Below are positions 35,605 through 47,859 of a DNA stretch of 64,000 nt, in pieces. The notes under the pieces were generated by a model, which had not been told where the DNA came from, did no database searches, and saw nothing but the letters and a program-made list of their open reading frames with translations. A program made the position numbers and the translations under genes. Each line of letters begins with the position of its first letter. Positions within the stretch are counted from its first letter, which is position 1. The stretch comes from Acanthococcus lagerstroemiae. Taxonomy: Eukaryota; Arthropoda; Insecta; Hemiptera; Eriococcidae. The stretch spans positions 18,497,312-18,561,311 of the forward strand of contig CM063113.1 in the NCBI GenBank assembly GCA_031841125.1, in the 5' to 3' direction.

Positions 35605-36245
35605 ATTAGGAAAAAAAAAAAAAAAAAAAAGTTGAAACGCTAATGTGCATTAATAAACCATCAAGTATTCAAGTACCTGTCTGAAATACTTTGAGCAACA
35701 TTGGCAAGTAAGTATTTCATTAAAAATAAAAAAGTTGTAATGTTAATGTGCATTAATAAACCATCAAGTATTCAAGTAGGTACCAATTTGAAATACTTAG
35801 TTCTTTCCTGTAGTATACACTGGGCTCGTAGCGTGACCATTTTTCCACGGTGAAGAGGGGAGCAATTGTGAGTAAAATTAGCATTTCATGTCAAAAAAAA
35901 AAAAAAAAAAAAGTTGTAATGCTTATGTGCATAATAAACCATCATGTATTCAAGTACCTATTTGAAATACTTAGTTCTTTCCTTTAATATACACCAGGTT
36001 CGTAGCGTGACCATTCTTCCAATGGGAACAGGGGAGCAACTTTGAGCAAAATTAGTATTTCAAGTAAAAAAAAAAAAAAAAAAAGTTGTAATGCTGATGT
36101 GCGTTAATAAACCATCAAGTATTCAAGTACCTCTATTTGAAATACTTAGTTCTTTCCTTTAGTATACACCAGATTCGTAGCGTGACCATTTTCCCATGGG
36201 GAAGAGGGGAGCAACTTCGAACATAATTAGTATTTCGTGTCAAAA
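35605..36245 (+). repeat. tandem array of about 170-bp poly-A-headed units
   Basis: Four units, each beginning with 9-20 A residues then GTTGTAATGCTxATGTGCxTTAATAAACC, CATCAAGTATTCAAG, TTTGAAATACTTAGTTC and TAGCGTGACCATTxTTCC. Heads lie near 35611, 35724, 35897 and 36066; the first unit is short. The array directly follows trpl, and each unit contains AATAAA. Confidence 0.75.
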
Positions 36246-38052
36246 ACAAACAAAAAAACTGGCTTTTCTACTATGTACATAGTGAGGATACGCTAACCAG
36301 TGACTGAGAGGAGATTCTTCGCTTCTCAGGGGTCATCATTGGTTTTTGATTTTGAAATTCTAAACCACGTTTAATGACTTGACTCATTAGTTTTAGACCG
36401 CACAATGGTCCAAAAATCGTTTATTTTCTGGATATGAAACACTTGAAAACTATTGAGCGTGTCCTCATTTGTATTTTTGAACTGATAATGTTCTACCTTA
36501 ACTTTGTATTCTAAACTGAGGCTGATTCGACGAGAAAGATGATAGCCTTGGTGAACGATTGAATATTCGTTCGATCGGACGGATCATTGTCATCTACAGC
36601 ACAATTCTGAAAACAGTACATATATGTTCTCTCAATACACTGTACTTGAAAGCTGTCTTAACGTTTACCTACCAATGTTTGAAAAGATCTGTGAACAACA
36701 TCAAATCTAAATTCAGTATTACTCAGGTCCGAGTTGTCCCCATTAGTCCCCTCCCATGACTCTATACGGATTTGGTGAATACAGTATAATAACTTCATTT
36801 AATTTTGTTCTGATTAATACTGCAGTAGGAAGGTAGGTACACATGTAAATTCAAGTGAACTTGAGGAAAAAAAAAAAAAAAAAAAAAGTCACTTATGCGA
36901 AAAAGAAGTCGTTTTATACTCTGAAATACCCATACTACTTTATTAATTCTGTTATCTTAGACAATTATTTTTCAACATGAAGTTATACACGCAGTACAAC
37001 TTTGCTGTATGATAATGATACATTCTTTCACATGCAGACTTTTGTATATCAAGTGCTCTGTTATATAACACATATAATATGCTATTTATCGCTTGAGTTT
37101 CGTATTCCCGCCAATCATTTCTTCCATCGCCGTGCCAGACTCGTCAACAAAGTTATAAATAATATTATCGAGTATTTTCGTTTCTAGTTCCGTAAATTGA
37201 GATACAGAACGTCCATTCTCGTCTGCTAATTGTAGCTTACATACAAAATGCACATTGACAAGTTATATTGTCTCATTGTTGATAAACTTTGCCCCGACGA
37301 ATTTATATACACTTCTCAGCCCAATTCTGTAACATTGACCGATAAATTAAGCGTATCATCTATTTTTGAATTGCATAACGCATGACTGATAGTGTTGTTT
37401 TGTATGCGTATATAATTTTCCATTCTTCTGGATACGATACTTCCTTGTCACGTATCAGAATTATGCATACTCGTATTAGCCTATAGCTATTGGACATGCA
37501 TAAGAATGTCCAAAAATGGAATAACAATCCTGTTTACACCAATTAAACATATTTTGGTAAGTGATTGTTTTCGTGATGATTGTTGACATCTATTATTTGT
37601 ACTATTTAACAGATCAAATAATCAGTGCACATGCCCTCCGCTCATACAAAGTTTATTAAATGTGAAATGTATTTTGGTATATACAATCAGTCCTTTTTGG
37701 TTGTTTTTCATCTTTATGTAACCTAAATTTGTGCTCGTAGAATTCTTTCACTATTTAGAGAGAATGTGCACAACTGATTCAATGCGTAATAATGATTTCA
37801 TATCAACACTAGCTAACCCGCTTCACAGCTCATCTAGAGCATGGGCTAAAGTGAGTTAAATGAAGGAAAATTGGTACCGTAAACAAGCCATACTTGGGAC
37901 GCTTTTAAATTTCAACTGCCTGTGACTTTTGAACTTGTTGATCAAAAAATCTGGCGAAGGTATTAAAAGTGGAGTCATGCCTTCCTCTTTATATTATGAT
38001 TGAAAAATTTTGTCTATATAAGCTGAAACTATTTTTTTCGTTTTTTGAAAGG
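36246..38052. other. no gene recognised
   Basis: AT-rich. There is a 22-base poly-A tract near 36867-36888. No coding or repeat family identified. Confidence 0.45.
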
Positions 38053-38092
38053 GTGTCCCAAGTTTTTTCATGAGATGTAAAACTTGGGACAC
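38053..38092. repeat. perfect 14-bp hairpin
   Basis: GTGTCCCAAGTTTT (38053-38066) and AAAACTTGGGACAC (38079-38092) with a 12-base loop. CTTGGGAC also occurs near 37891, so this may be the end of a small repeat. Confidence 0.5.
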
Positions 38093-38489
38093 TCTTGTTT
38101 TTATACCTGTTATCCATGATAACTCGGCTCTAAATGAACTCGGGACACCAAAATAAAATCATCTTACGAGTCCCACTCCTCCCTTCTACCATATATATAT
38201 TTATATATTTTTTTAAAACCAAATATGCATAAAAACATAAGTTGTCTTGTAAATAACAAACTTTTATTATGGAAAAAAAAAATTAATTAAAAAAAAACCC
38301 ACATTGAAAAAATGACTTGAAATAAATGTTTGAATACAACATGGTATATCACATGAATGTTTTCTCAATTATAAACTAATACTAAGTAAAACTCTGGAAT
38401 CAGTTTTTATGAATGAGAGCTAGAATAGGGGAAGAAGAATAGAAATGTAGGTAACAAAACAATAATAATAAGTAGAAAGTTCCATAAAC

Positions 38490-39578
38490 TTGAAAATAGA
38501 TGAACTTGAGAAACTTAATAAGTACAGGCACTGTATTAAGTCATTGTTCACGACGCGACGCAAGTACAGCCCACCCACCTTTGTCCTGAAAGGTGTGGAG
38601 ATTGGGCTCTGTACAGCCCTGAAGTACCTGAGGCTGTGGTTCGACGGGAAGTTGCATTTCCGAGAGCACTTCCGACGGGCAGCTGAGAAGGCGGATCGAG
38701 TAGCCGGCCAGCTGTCCCGTCTGATGTCGAACCTAGGGGGGCCGAGAGAGCAGCGACATAGGATGTACGTGAACGTCATCATGTCGGTCCTCCTATACGG
38801 GGCGCCAGTATTCGCCGACGCCATCGATATACCATACAAGAGAGTGGAGATAGAGAAGATCCAGCGAAAAGCCGCGATGAGGTGTGTCAGTGCGTATCGC
38901 ACTGTTTCTTCGGATGCAGTAGGCGTGTTAGCGCGTATACCGCCGATCGAACTCAAGGTCGGCGAAATTGCAGCGGTATACGGTGCGAAAAAGAAAGCGA
39001 AGATGAAACGGGAGGCACTTCGGGTCAAGCGAGTCATCCAGCAGGACACGCTTCGGAAGTGGAAGAACGCGCTCGCCCATTCGACCAAGGGCGAGTGGAC
39101 CCGAGCGCTGATACGCGACCTCGACGGATGGATAGGAAGAACGCACGGAGCGCTTAACTTCCACCTTACCCAAGTATTGAGCGGCCACGGGTGTTTCGGC
39201 ACGTACCTACATCGGATGTCGATAGCGCCGAGCCCCGTGTGCGCGCACTGTGATCGAGAGGCGGAGGACACACCTCGGTACACCCTGTTCGAGTGTGAGG
39301 CCTGGGAGCAGGAGAGGCGCGGGACGGCCAAAACAGCGATCGATCCCGGCGGCGACGATGAAGAAGAAGACGACGACGTCGGCGTGATCAGCCGTCTCGC
39401 GCCGGACACCCTGGTTCCGGAGATGATGAAGAACGGAAGCAGTTGGAACCGGGTGTCGGCCTTTGTCTCGGCCATCATGAAGAAGAAGATGGAGACGGAG
39501 TGGTCGAGACGGAGGGCCGGCGATACACCAAGTTCGGCCCACACCATCGAACAGGAGGAGAACTCGGTACCATCCTAG
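38490..39578 (+). pseudogene. R1-like LINE ORF2, C-terminal part (362 codons)
   Basis: The frame reads LKYLRLWFDGKLHFREHF, then IMSVLLYGAPVFADA and EKIQRKAAMRCVSAYRTVSS, the thumb region after the RT palm in R1/LOA-like elements. Near its end it has the zinc-knuckle CAHCDREAEDTPRYTLFECEAW. The catalytic RT motifs are missing, so the copy is 5'-truncated and cannot retrotranspose by itself. About 20 N-terminal codons (before about 38548) lie in AT-rich host DNA. An acidic DDEEEDDD run precedes the end. GC content is far above the surroundings, and the intact frame suggests a fairly recent insertion. A long open frame on the opposite strand is a shadow. Confidence 0.88.
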
Positions 39579-39965
39579 AGAAGAGCTGCTGCAGCTGCAC
39601 TGCGGACCCACCGGCAGGGCTCACCCGTCGTCACCACCTGCCTGCGTCGGCACACGCACCAAGACGAGGAGGTGAGGGGTGAGTGAAGAGAGGCAGCGCG
39701 TCCGGCCGTGGGGGACCTGAAATTTCCAGGCGAGCGCTCTGGGAGTGCGGACCTCGGTCAGTAGGGAACCCCATGGTGGCCCTGGTAGGACGCGCGCACC
39801 GTTCCGGCACGTAGAAATGGGGGCTCGGGCCCGGCCCCAAGGCGTCCCTCCGGTCACTGACGCGATGCTCGAAAGGGTAGTTCTTGTGGCCGGGGGGTGC
39901 GGTGTCATAGGGGCCACTTTGGCATGCGTGCATCGCCATACGTCCCACCACACAACTGTTTGGTA
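38548..39965 (+). mobile_element. 5'-truncated R1-like non-LTR retrotransposon
   Basis: The GC-rich block starts abruptly near 38548 and ends near 39965. The 3' UTR (39579-39965) is the part also present at 6180-6275 and 32272-32515. There is no evident poly-A tail. Confidence 0.85.
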
Positions 39966-42232
39966 ATCCTATATCAATAATTATTAATGAGAAAGAATAT
40001 CATTTACCTAATTAAAATGCCGGAATGGTTATGAGGTTTTACCAGCATGCGAACTCGAGTATTCATCTCACAGCACTTCACGAATTTTTTGATAAAATCC
40101 AAGATACTTTTTGTCAAGATGCGGGGTAGGTACATGTTTCTTTAGGAATGGGTAGATGATTGGGAATGAGTTGTAATAATGCGTATACTAATGACAATGA
40201 ACGATATTTTTGTTGCTTTAGTTATTTCTATTTCGTATTTTAAAACATGAAACACACGATACCCCCACGCTGGTCAGAACCCCTCCCTTAATGCTATCAA
40301 AAGGAGTATTTCAGAACGTATTTCAGCTCACTAATTACAGCAATAAGATGACGCGATATGTGCTGTAGCAACAGAGCCCCCCCCCCCCCAAGACTAAAAT
40401 CTTCCTAGGCTGATGCGTGCGTTGATGGATGGGTTGGTAAATAAGACTGTGAGAATGAACGAGCTCCGCAAGGAGAGGAACTGCTTGAGGGGAATTAAAT
40501 TAAATTAATCGAAAAGTAGGTATATTTATCATCTGCTTTCAGACAATATAAAGTACCTATTTCAACACTTTTTTTTCTTTCTTTTTGTAGCGATAAGACC
40601 TGGTACATGGACAATGAACTCGAATTCTATTCCTAAAACAATCTGAACGAGGTAAGGATCTGAATGTTTCTGGATCTCCATGTTCCTGTATCCTCGCTAA
40701 TTATGAACAGTTGAAGAAAACCGCTTTTAAATCAGTTTTATTTTCAGCTTGAGAATGGTGCAACAACGTATGAATAGAATCTTTTGGTGATAAGAAACAC
40801 TCGCTGAAGCAGTAAGAGCGTTACCCAAGTTATGCTATCAAAATTTAATTAATTTGTAACGACAGACATTGAACGCTCAATCAAATTTGCTTGCAAAAAT
40901 TCTCGAGCAAAGTACCAATACCTACCATATACTTTGGTTCGCGTAACATGAACATGGGAGATGTGAAGTAGATTTGAAATAAAAGTACCAACGTCGAGCA
41001 CGTATAGGGCATATTAATAGCTTGGAAACTCAATTCAGAATACCTATCGCGAGTTGAATTAGCTGTCGTATTATTTTCCGATTGTTAAGTATCATGCGTG
41101 GGCCTACACTTCAACTGATTTCGAAGGATAGACGAGGATGCAGATTTTCTGGGCGCAGTAGAAGTAAACTGTTACGAAGCTAATTTTTCGGTGGTGACAT
41201 GGTTATTTAAAAAGGTACATACAACTAGTCGTTAAAATTCGAGGATACCAAGACCGACTACTTCTGCTAATTTGGTGGTCATTAATTATTAGAGTATACC
41301 TACCGACTTCTGCAGCTAATCTGGGTACCATATGGATTTTGCTGTTCTCATTTATCAACAATTTTTCAGTCTTTAAGGTGCACATTTATAATTTTTATTG
41401 AAATTATTGTTCTAGAACTACTATTTTGTACGCTAGATATACTTAGTTAGATGTAAGTACTACTCGAACATGGTAAAATAAAACATTCGAAAAATGGAAT
41501 TCAAATTTATAACGCGCAAAATGATGATTTGGAGAAAGACTGGAAACAAAGTACATATTTTCAATTGGTTTTAACCGAAACCCGATGTACAAAATGGGTC
41601 ACTTGTTCATCATCAAAACCCGATACGTACTAAACCCAAACAAAGTACAGAAACTGAGGTAGTTGCATCGGACCTCTGGTCACTCAGTTTGGATTAACAC
41701 TGAAAAGACCTTCTACTTTAATGACTGTTGATTTCAGCTTTATTTCAGCGCTGACCAGAGGTGCAAATGGGAGCGCTTCCCGAGCAGATGGCTTGCCCCC
41801 AATAAAAAAAACCAAGACCATTTTTTTGTGATTTATGGAATGAAATTTGTAAGTTTATTCGAAATTTCCTTCTACCCCCCCCCCCCGGTGAAATGATGGC
41901 TACGCAACGGTCCTGAATCTGACAAAAATGATCTAACAAGCTTTAACTCGTCACTCACAATCCATCAGCATTTGCTATAACTTCCGGTGTCAGTGAGTTG
42001 CGGCCTATCAGTGAAAATTAGTACCTAACGAGTGAACTGCGGCCCAGTATTTTTCCCCCAACGAGTGAATTCCGGCTCACCGTCACGTACGAATTGCGTC
42101 CCCGTATCTAGCTACTCTTCAGTCCATTAGCGCGACCCAAGAACCACGAGGAGGTTGACTGAGAGTAGGATGGGCTTTGTAGAAGGAGCTGTTCAATTTA
42201 GAATGAAAACTTTCGCAACAATCGGTGGTTCG
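39966..42232. other. no gene recognised; poly-C tracts and short repeats
   Basis: Poly-C near 40378-40389 and 41876-41886. At 41990-42100 the phrase ACGAGTGAAxTxCGGC recurs three times. Otherwise AT-rich unassigned sequence. Confidence 0.45.
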
Positions 42233-42711
42233 CAGGAGCGAAACTATAGGGGGTGTGGGGGTTGAACACCCCCTCCCAATAATTTGGCAGTCGGCAAATT
42301 TTAAGACTGTTCATTTGACCCCCCAACCCAACAATTTGACAGTCGGCAAATTTTGAAAATGTTCATTTGAATTTTCATTTCTTATGCATGTTTGTTTGTT
42401 TATTTATTTTCTTTTTCAATTAAGAAATATTTCGATTACAAAATTGGCAAATTTTTAATTTTTTAAACATTTTGTCGGCGAGTTTTTAGTTAAAAAAAAA
42501 AAAATATTTGTCGGCAAATTTCTCTTCTCCACCTTTCTAAACTGAAAGTCAAATTTCGTTTAAATGGAGTACCCTGGACCCCTGTTAAACAAAGCTGAAA
42601 TGTGGAAGACATTTCAAAAATCTGAAAGTCGGTAGCAAACGTTGAATTTCAAATTTCAATGACTATTCGGACTGCCAGCGCAAAAGAGTCGCCCTCTATA
42701 GTTTTAGGCAG
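42233..42711. mobile_element. MITE family with GCGAAACTA ends, copy 1
   Basis: Starts CAGGAGCGAAACTATAGGGGG and ends CCCTCTATAGTTTTAGGCAG (inverted). The interior shares ATTTGGCAGTCGGCAAATTTT, TTTGTTTGTTTATTTATT and GTCGGCAAATTT with 44272-44566. No clear target duplication. Confidence 0.6.
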
Positions 42712-42929
42712 GTGAAAAAAAGGAACTATTGAGACCCTATATGTATATTTTAGAAAAATTTATCAGCTTGAAATGAAAATGGTCTCAATGGGAGGAAAAT
42801 TTTATGTGCTATAAATTTTGTCCTAAACATTTTTTCGATAAACGCTTTTCGTTTTCATAATCTTTTGAGATTTCTTCGCATTCCTGTAAATGAAATATTC
42901 CCCTCGATCAGGGTTACAAGGTAAACAAC

Positions 42930-43650
42930 TACAGCGCGCCACCGCTTTGAGCAGCCCGAAATCTGTTCACTCCGTCATTCACTGAGTCAGTGATTCATTC
43001 ACTCACTCATTCAGTCATTCGCTTACTTATTTAGTGATTCACTCAGTCACTCGCTTACTTATTCAGTTATTCACACAGTTACTCAATCACTTACTCAGTG
43101 ACTCAGTGATTCACTCAGTCACTTGCTTATTTATTGAGTTATTCACTCAGTTACTCCATCACTCGCTCAATGAGTCAGTGATTTATTCACTCAGCGACTC
43201 AGTGGCTCACTCACTTACTCAGTGACTCAGTAATTTACTCACTCACCTAGTTATTCACTCATTTCTTCACTCCGTCACTCACTCAATAAGTCAGTGATTC
43301 ACTCACTCACATGGTAATTCGCTTATTTACTTAGTGAGTCACCCAGTTACTCAATCACTTACTCAGTGACTCAGTGATTCACTCACTCACTCCTTCACTT
43401 AGTCATTCACTCATTCTATGATTTTGGTTATTCATTTACTTCCTCACTCCATCACTCACTCAATAAGTCAAAGATTCACTCAGTCAAACGCTTACTTATA
43501 TTTAGTGATTCACTCAGTCACTCGTTTACTCATTGAGTTATTCACACAGTTACTCGGTCACTCACTCAGTGATTCAGTGATTCACTCACTCACTCAATCA
43601 TTCGTACACGACTACAGCGCGCCACCCCTTTAAGCAGCCCGAAATATGTT
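42930..43650. repeat. CACTCA/TTCACTCAGT minisatellite with duplicated flanks
   Basis: About 640 bases of degenerate TCACTCAGTGAT, CACTCGCTTACTTATT and similar words. The array lies between two direct copies of a unique sequence of about 38 bases (CTACAGCGCGCCACC...AGCAGCCCGAAAT) at about 42931-42968 and 43612-43649. Confidence 0.8.
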
Positions 43651-44271
43651 GTTACTAGATTCTTTGTTTGACCTAGAGCTTGAAATTTGAGAAAGTTGAA
43701 CATCTTATTAAAAGCTAAAAGTTGAAAAGCAAAAGACTTATTTTCCAATGTCACAAGCTGAATCCGATAGCAAATGTTCTATGTTCAATTTAGGGTCTTT
43801 GGTCCTGGTGAATATTCGGGCCGTATATCTGAGATTCCAAAATTTTGCTACATGGGTCAAAAACTTCACCTTTTGGTCGCTGATAAGAGTAGTCGATACT
43901 AACGCTGTACGGCCCGAATAGGAGGGAAATTTAGTCTGTAACAAAAGTCAAAACTCCATGTATTTTTCCCATAATAACGAAAGGGAACTTCTGGCACGGA
44001 TTCCCCTAATCCAATCGACAGGAAATTTTGTAGTTTTTTTTTTTTTAAATTTATTTATTTGTTTTTATTGGAATAAATTTAGGAAGAAGAATCAGAGGAA
44101 ATTCAGAAAAAAATATCACCAAAAGTAAACAACAACCACCTCAGTGTGTGAAGGAAGTTGTGTGTTCCTCTCAAGTATTCCTAACATCCTTCCACCTTAT
44201 TCTCCCAGAATAGGATATGCTCATGTGCGCAAATGTGAGTGCTTGGGGGATAAGGTTCCAATCTGCATTTG
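43651..44271. other. no gene recognised
   Basis: AT-rich. A poly-T and ATTTATTT run lies near 44034-44062. Nothing identifiable. Confidence 0.4.
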
Positions 44272-44566
44272 CAGGGACGAAACTACGGGGGGGGGGGGGG
44301 GGGGGGTGAAACACCCCCAATAATTAGGCAGTCAGCAAATTTTGAAACTGTTTATTTGAATTGCTAATTTTGTAAGAACGTTTGTTTGTTTGTTTATTAT
44401 TTTTTTTTGTCAATTAAAAAATATTTTGATTTAAAAAATTGGCGAATTTTCAAATTTTTAGAAAATTTTGTCGGCAAATTTTTAGTAAAAAGAAAATATT
44501 TGTTAGCAAATTTTCCTTCTCCACCCCCCCCCCCCCCTTTAAACTGAAAGTCAAGTTTCGCCTCTG
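44272..44566. mobile_element. MITE family with GCGAAACTA ends, copy 2
   Basis: Starts CAGGGACGAAACTAC and ends AAGTTTCGCCTCTG, termini matching about 11/14 in inverted orientation. The interior matches 42233-42540. It contains a 20-base poly-G run (about 44288-44307) and a poly-C run (44525-44537). Confidence 0.65.
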
Positions 44567-44848
44567 GTAGTTCGATTGCAGTTAGCGGGGTAGTCTGCCC
44601 AAATAGAGGGAGAAAATGTTGCGTCAGGAGAAATACCTGTACGTTTCGAAAATATTGTCAGTGAACTGCACCATCTTTTCGTCCCCGGCCGGGTATACCG
44701 GCAAAAAGTCTTCAGTGAAACAGTCCATGACATCGTCTGATTTTAAAAAAGGTAGGCCGAAGAAGTTTTTCAAAAAATAACTTTCTGGTGCATTTGGTTG
44801 TGCCTTGTAAACTCGAGTGCTGAGACCTATTTGTTGAATTTTACACAT
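44567..44848 (-). pseudogene. possible MULE-type transposase fragment
   Basis: Two adjoining minus-strand frames give FFGLPFLKSDDVMDCFTEDF, then DEKMVQFTDNIFETY and, after a shift, SPSIWADYPANCNRTTRGET. This order resembles the C-terminal part of MULE/FLYWCH-linked transposase-domain proteins by recall. The frame ends exactly at the MITE terminus at 44566, so the MITE may have inserted into it. Short and broken. Confidence 0.4.
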
Positions 44849-47711
44849 TTTTGTATCAGGGGCCCAATTTAAAAAAAAATTTACTTTTTACGCTCTTTCT
44901 CCAAAAATACTAATAACTCATTTTGTCAATAAGTGGTCGATTGGAAGGTTTTTGTTTAACAGCGTCCATATATTTCACATTATTATGTACAAAGAAAAAT
45001 TAATGTATGTTTATTCTATCATTTTCCTGTACGTATACACTTCTGTCTTGGATCAAAACAATGTCACTTATAGTAGTATCATCTAGCGGATAAATTTTTA
45101 AATCCCTGAAAACATTGTAGGAGGGTAATTTTTATTCCGTTGTATGGGCAACACTGAGTTGAACCAGTATCACCTGAAAAACGAGTTTTGACGAAAACGC
45201 CTGAAATGTTTTATGATGTAGTTGCATTAGAAGAGGTTGTCCTAAGACAGCGCATTTTTATTTGAATGCCGATCTCTCCAAATGTATGGGACCAAAATGT
45301 ATCAAAATTCGATGGAAGGTTCTTTGGACTGTCTAATATTTATTCAAAAGGTTTTGCATCATTCTCTCCCAAACTCTTCTCTCAGTAATTAAAAGTGTGA
45401 AGAAAAGTCAAATACACCATTTTCAGACATGGGTTCCTTAGATGGCACATTTTCAAATTTCAAGTAAGAACATTTATAAAAGTGCTCGAGCTACATTTCT
45501 TCGACTTTCACCTCGTTCAACTCTTTTTTCTATGTTTCAATTAATAATTTTCATATCATTACATAGCTACCTTTTGGCTGCTGTCGCACCATGATGAGTT
45601 AGATCTATTCAAAATTCAAATAATTATTAATGAACGTGGTGACCCAGATTAAAAATCTGATTAGTTCATTAGAAAGTAGATAAAATTCGAAACAGAATGC
45701 AATATTCACACTCGAGAACGCTTCCGGTATAAAATCAAAAAGAAAAAATGAAAATTACCCACATAAAAATAACAACAAATTATGGCGAAGGTAAGGCAAT
45801 CCTATGACCGGGTGTTCCTGCGTGAAAACGACAAGAGCACGAAGTACTAAATATAGGTGCGAAGTTAATTTCGACATCAGTGTTGCCAGTTGCAAGAAAT
45901 CTGCAGTTCACCGTCTTAGGCAGTGCGCCATATTACGACTTTGAAAGTTGAAATACATTTTAAAATTGTTGTATCAATTAACATTAACCATTTTGTGTCA
46001 ACTAACAACTTCACGTCTTTTTTTCATTCTAAATGTAGGGTTCTGTTTAAAAATGTAGGTAATTTTTTGCAACTGAGAGAGTACTACTTCAATTAATTAC
46101 AAAATTATCTTTAAAATAATATGATAATTACCTACCTTTAACTACTGGGTACCTTTGCTTCTATTGAAGAAAAATATAAATCACGAAATTTTTATAAGAT
46201 AACCGTAAAAATCCCCATTTCCGCCACCGTGTTAACAAAACAAAATCAGTGTTGCCAATTACATTCAAAAATTAGTGGTAATGTGATGAAACTACCTTTA
46301 AAGTTTCATTTAGATCGCGCTAATGTCGCTCGAGAAAATCTCGGTGTGTGATCTAACAACGTGTGTCATCTATGACAACCCGTGACCAAACATAATACAA
46401 CTTACTCTCACAGTCTTCGGCACTATTGAAAGTAGAACCATAAAACCGGAAAATATTTCATGAAGAAAAGTCGCAATGTGAGATATAGTAGAGCAAAACG
46501 ACCAGAGTAATCGCCATAGTTTACTAACAATACAATTTAAACGTTATCACGTGATCCATAGGATGAAAAATTTCATTAATCTGCATTACATTCAGTCGCA
46601 AAATGAAACTGGATGATCGATTTTATATCTGATATTTTTGATTGGTTCTTATCATTATAATGAGTATCGATAAACTGTAAAACTAAACAGTCATCAAGTA
46701 CATAAATATAAAACACATTTACAAACAGTGGATATAAAAAGAAACCTTAGACTATCTTGTCGCTTCTTTGATGATGAATTTTTATTTCTGCCATGTGAAC
46801 TATAACTTATCATTATTGAATTTTATTAATTCAAAAGTTTAAAGTTGTTAAATAATAAGCAATAAATTGTGGAATACTCCAATCATAACACGAAAATGTG
46901 TATCTATAAGTACACACTGAATAGATATCTTATTGACGTCCGGCATGCCAATCATGAACTGGAGAATTATTCTAGATAACCTCTTTAATGCACTGATATG
47001 TTATTTTAAATATAAATCATATTGCATTGTGTATACACATTCATTGTACGATAGCAATACGTTAAATTTCACGAGTTCATTTTAGTTCGGTGCATTTGAT
47101 AAATTTTGAGTGAAGCATGTCGAGTTGCACCTAGACTAACTATAGGAGTTGAGGCTAAATTCCGATTCAAAAGCCGATACCGACTTCATTACTCGATTGT
47201 TGCATCGAACTTCATATGAAATTCGACCGTAATGTCAGAAAAGTGACGCATTTCGTGTATCGACATTTGTTTTGACAGCACTACCAAAATTATTCTGGGT
47301 CCGGCAAAGAGGATACCAGAGTTCGAAAAGAATCTGAATCCACGAATTCGAATAACGATTTCAAGCAGGGTCGGCGCGAATGAGAGATTCTTGGAGGAGC
47401 TGTGCCCCTTTTGGCGGATCCAGGAGCGTTAGAAATATGATATCCACCCTTTTCGGACCAACGACTGTAAATGTATTCTAAATTCAAAATTGATGTGTGT
47501 TACCTTGTTGCGGAGAGGGAGCTTAGCTGCGCCTTATAACAACGAGCATAAAATAAAATGAACGGATAAAGGAGTAAGGGAGAGTTGCCTATACTGGGCC
47601 GATTTTTTTAACGCTCTCTCAGAAGGCTGCATTTGTACGTAATGATTAATTAAGCATATCATTCGAAAGAGGATTGTACAGGATTGTACTATAAGTGACC
47701 AAGGTTGCAAG
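44849..47711. other. no gene recognised
   Basis: Nearly 2.9 kb of AT-rich DNA without a supported exon, repeat array or element. A CAGGGTCGGCGC word near 47365 resembles a hAT terminus but no partner was found. Confidence 0.45.
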
Positions 47712-47750
47712 CAGGGCCGGCAACCTTTTTATAATCCCATGTGTAGCGAA
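47712..47750 (+). mobile_element. hAT-like terminus (CAGGGCCGGCAA), left end
   Basis: CAGGGCCGGCAACCTTTTTA followed by ATAATCCCATGTGTAGCGAA is matched in inverted orientation at 58995-59032. The next 110 bases, including GTACAAGACGATGAAATAATT, match 58640-58740 inverted. Flanking 8-mers differ, so the two ends need not belong to one insertion. Confidence 0.65.
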
Positions 47751-47859
47751 AAAAACAGCAAGGAACTTCTTCTAAATCGAGAATCATTCAAAGAAGCGAA
47801 GACAAAGATAGTGGTGGTGTACAGGTAGAAAACGCATCAAACGTACAAGACGATGAAAT

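Noticed and set aside
38420..39547. 375-codon open frame on the minus strand
   Set aside because: It is the antisense of the R1-like LINE frame, serine/arginine-rich with no family features; a GC-composition shadow.
43034..43225. SVIHSVT-type repetitive open frame
   Set aside because: Translation of the CACTCA minisatellite, without a splice or start context.
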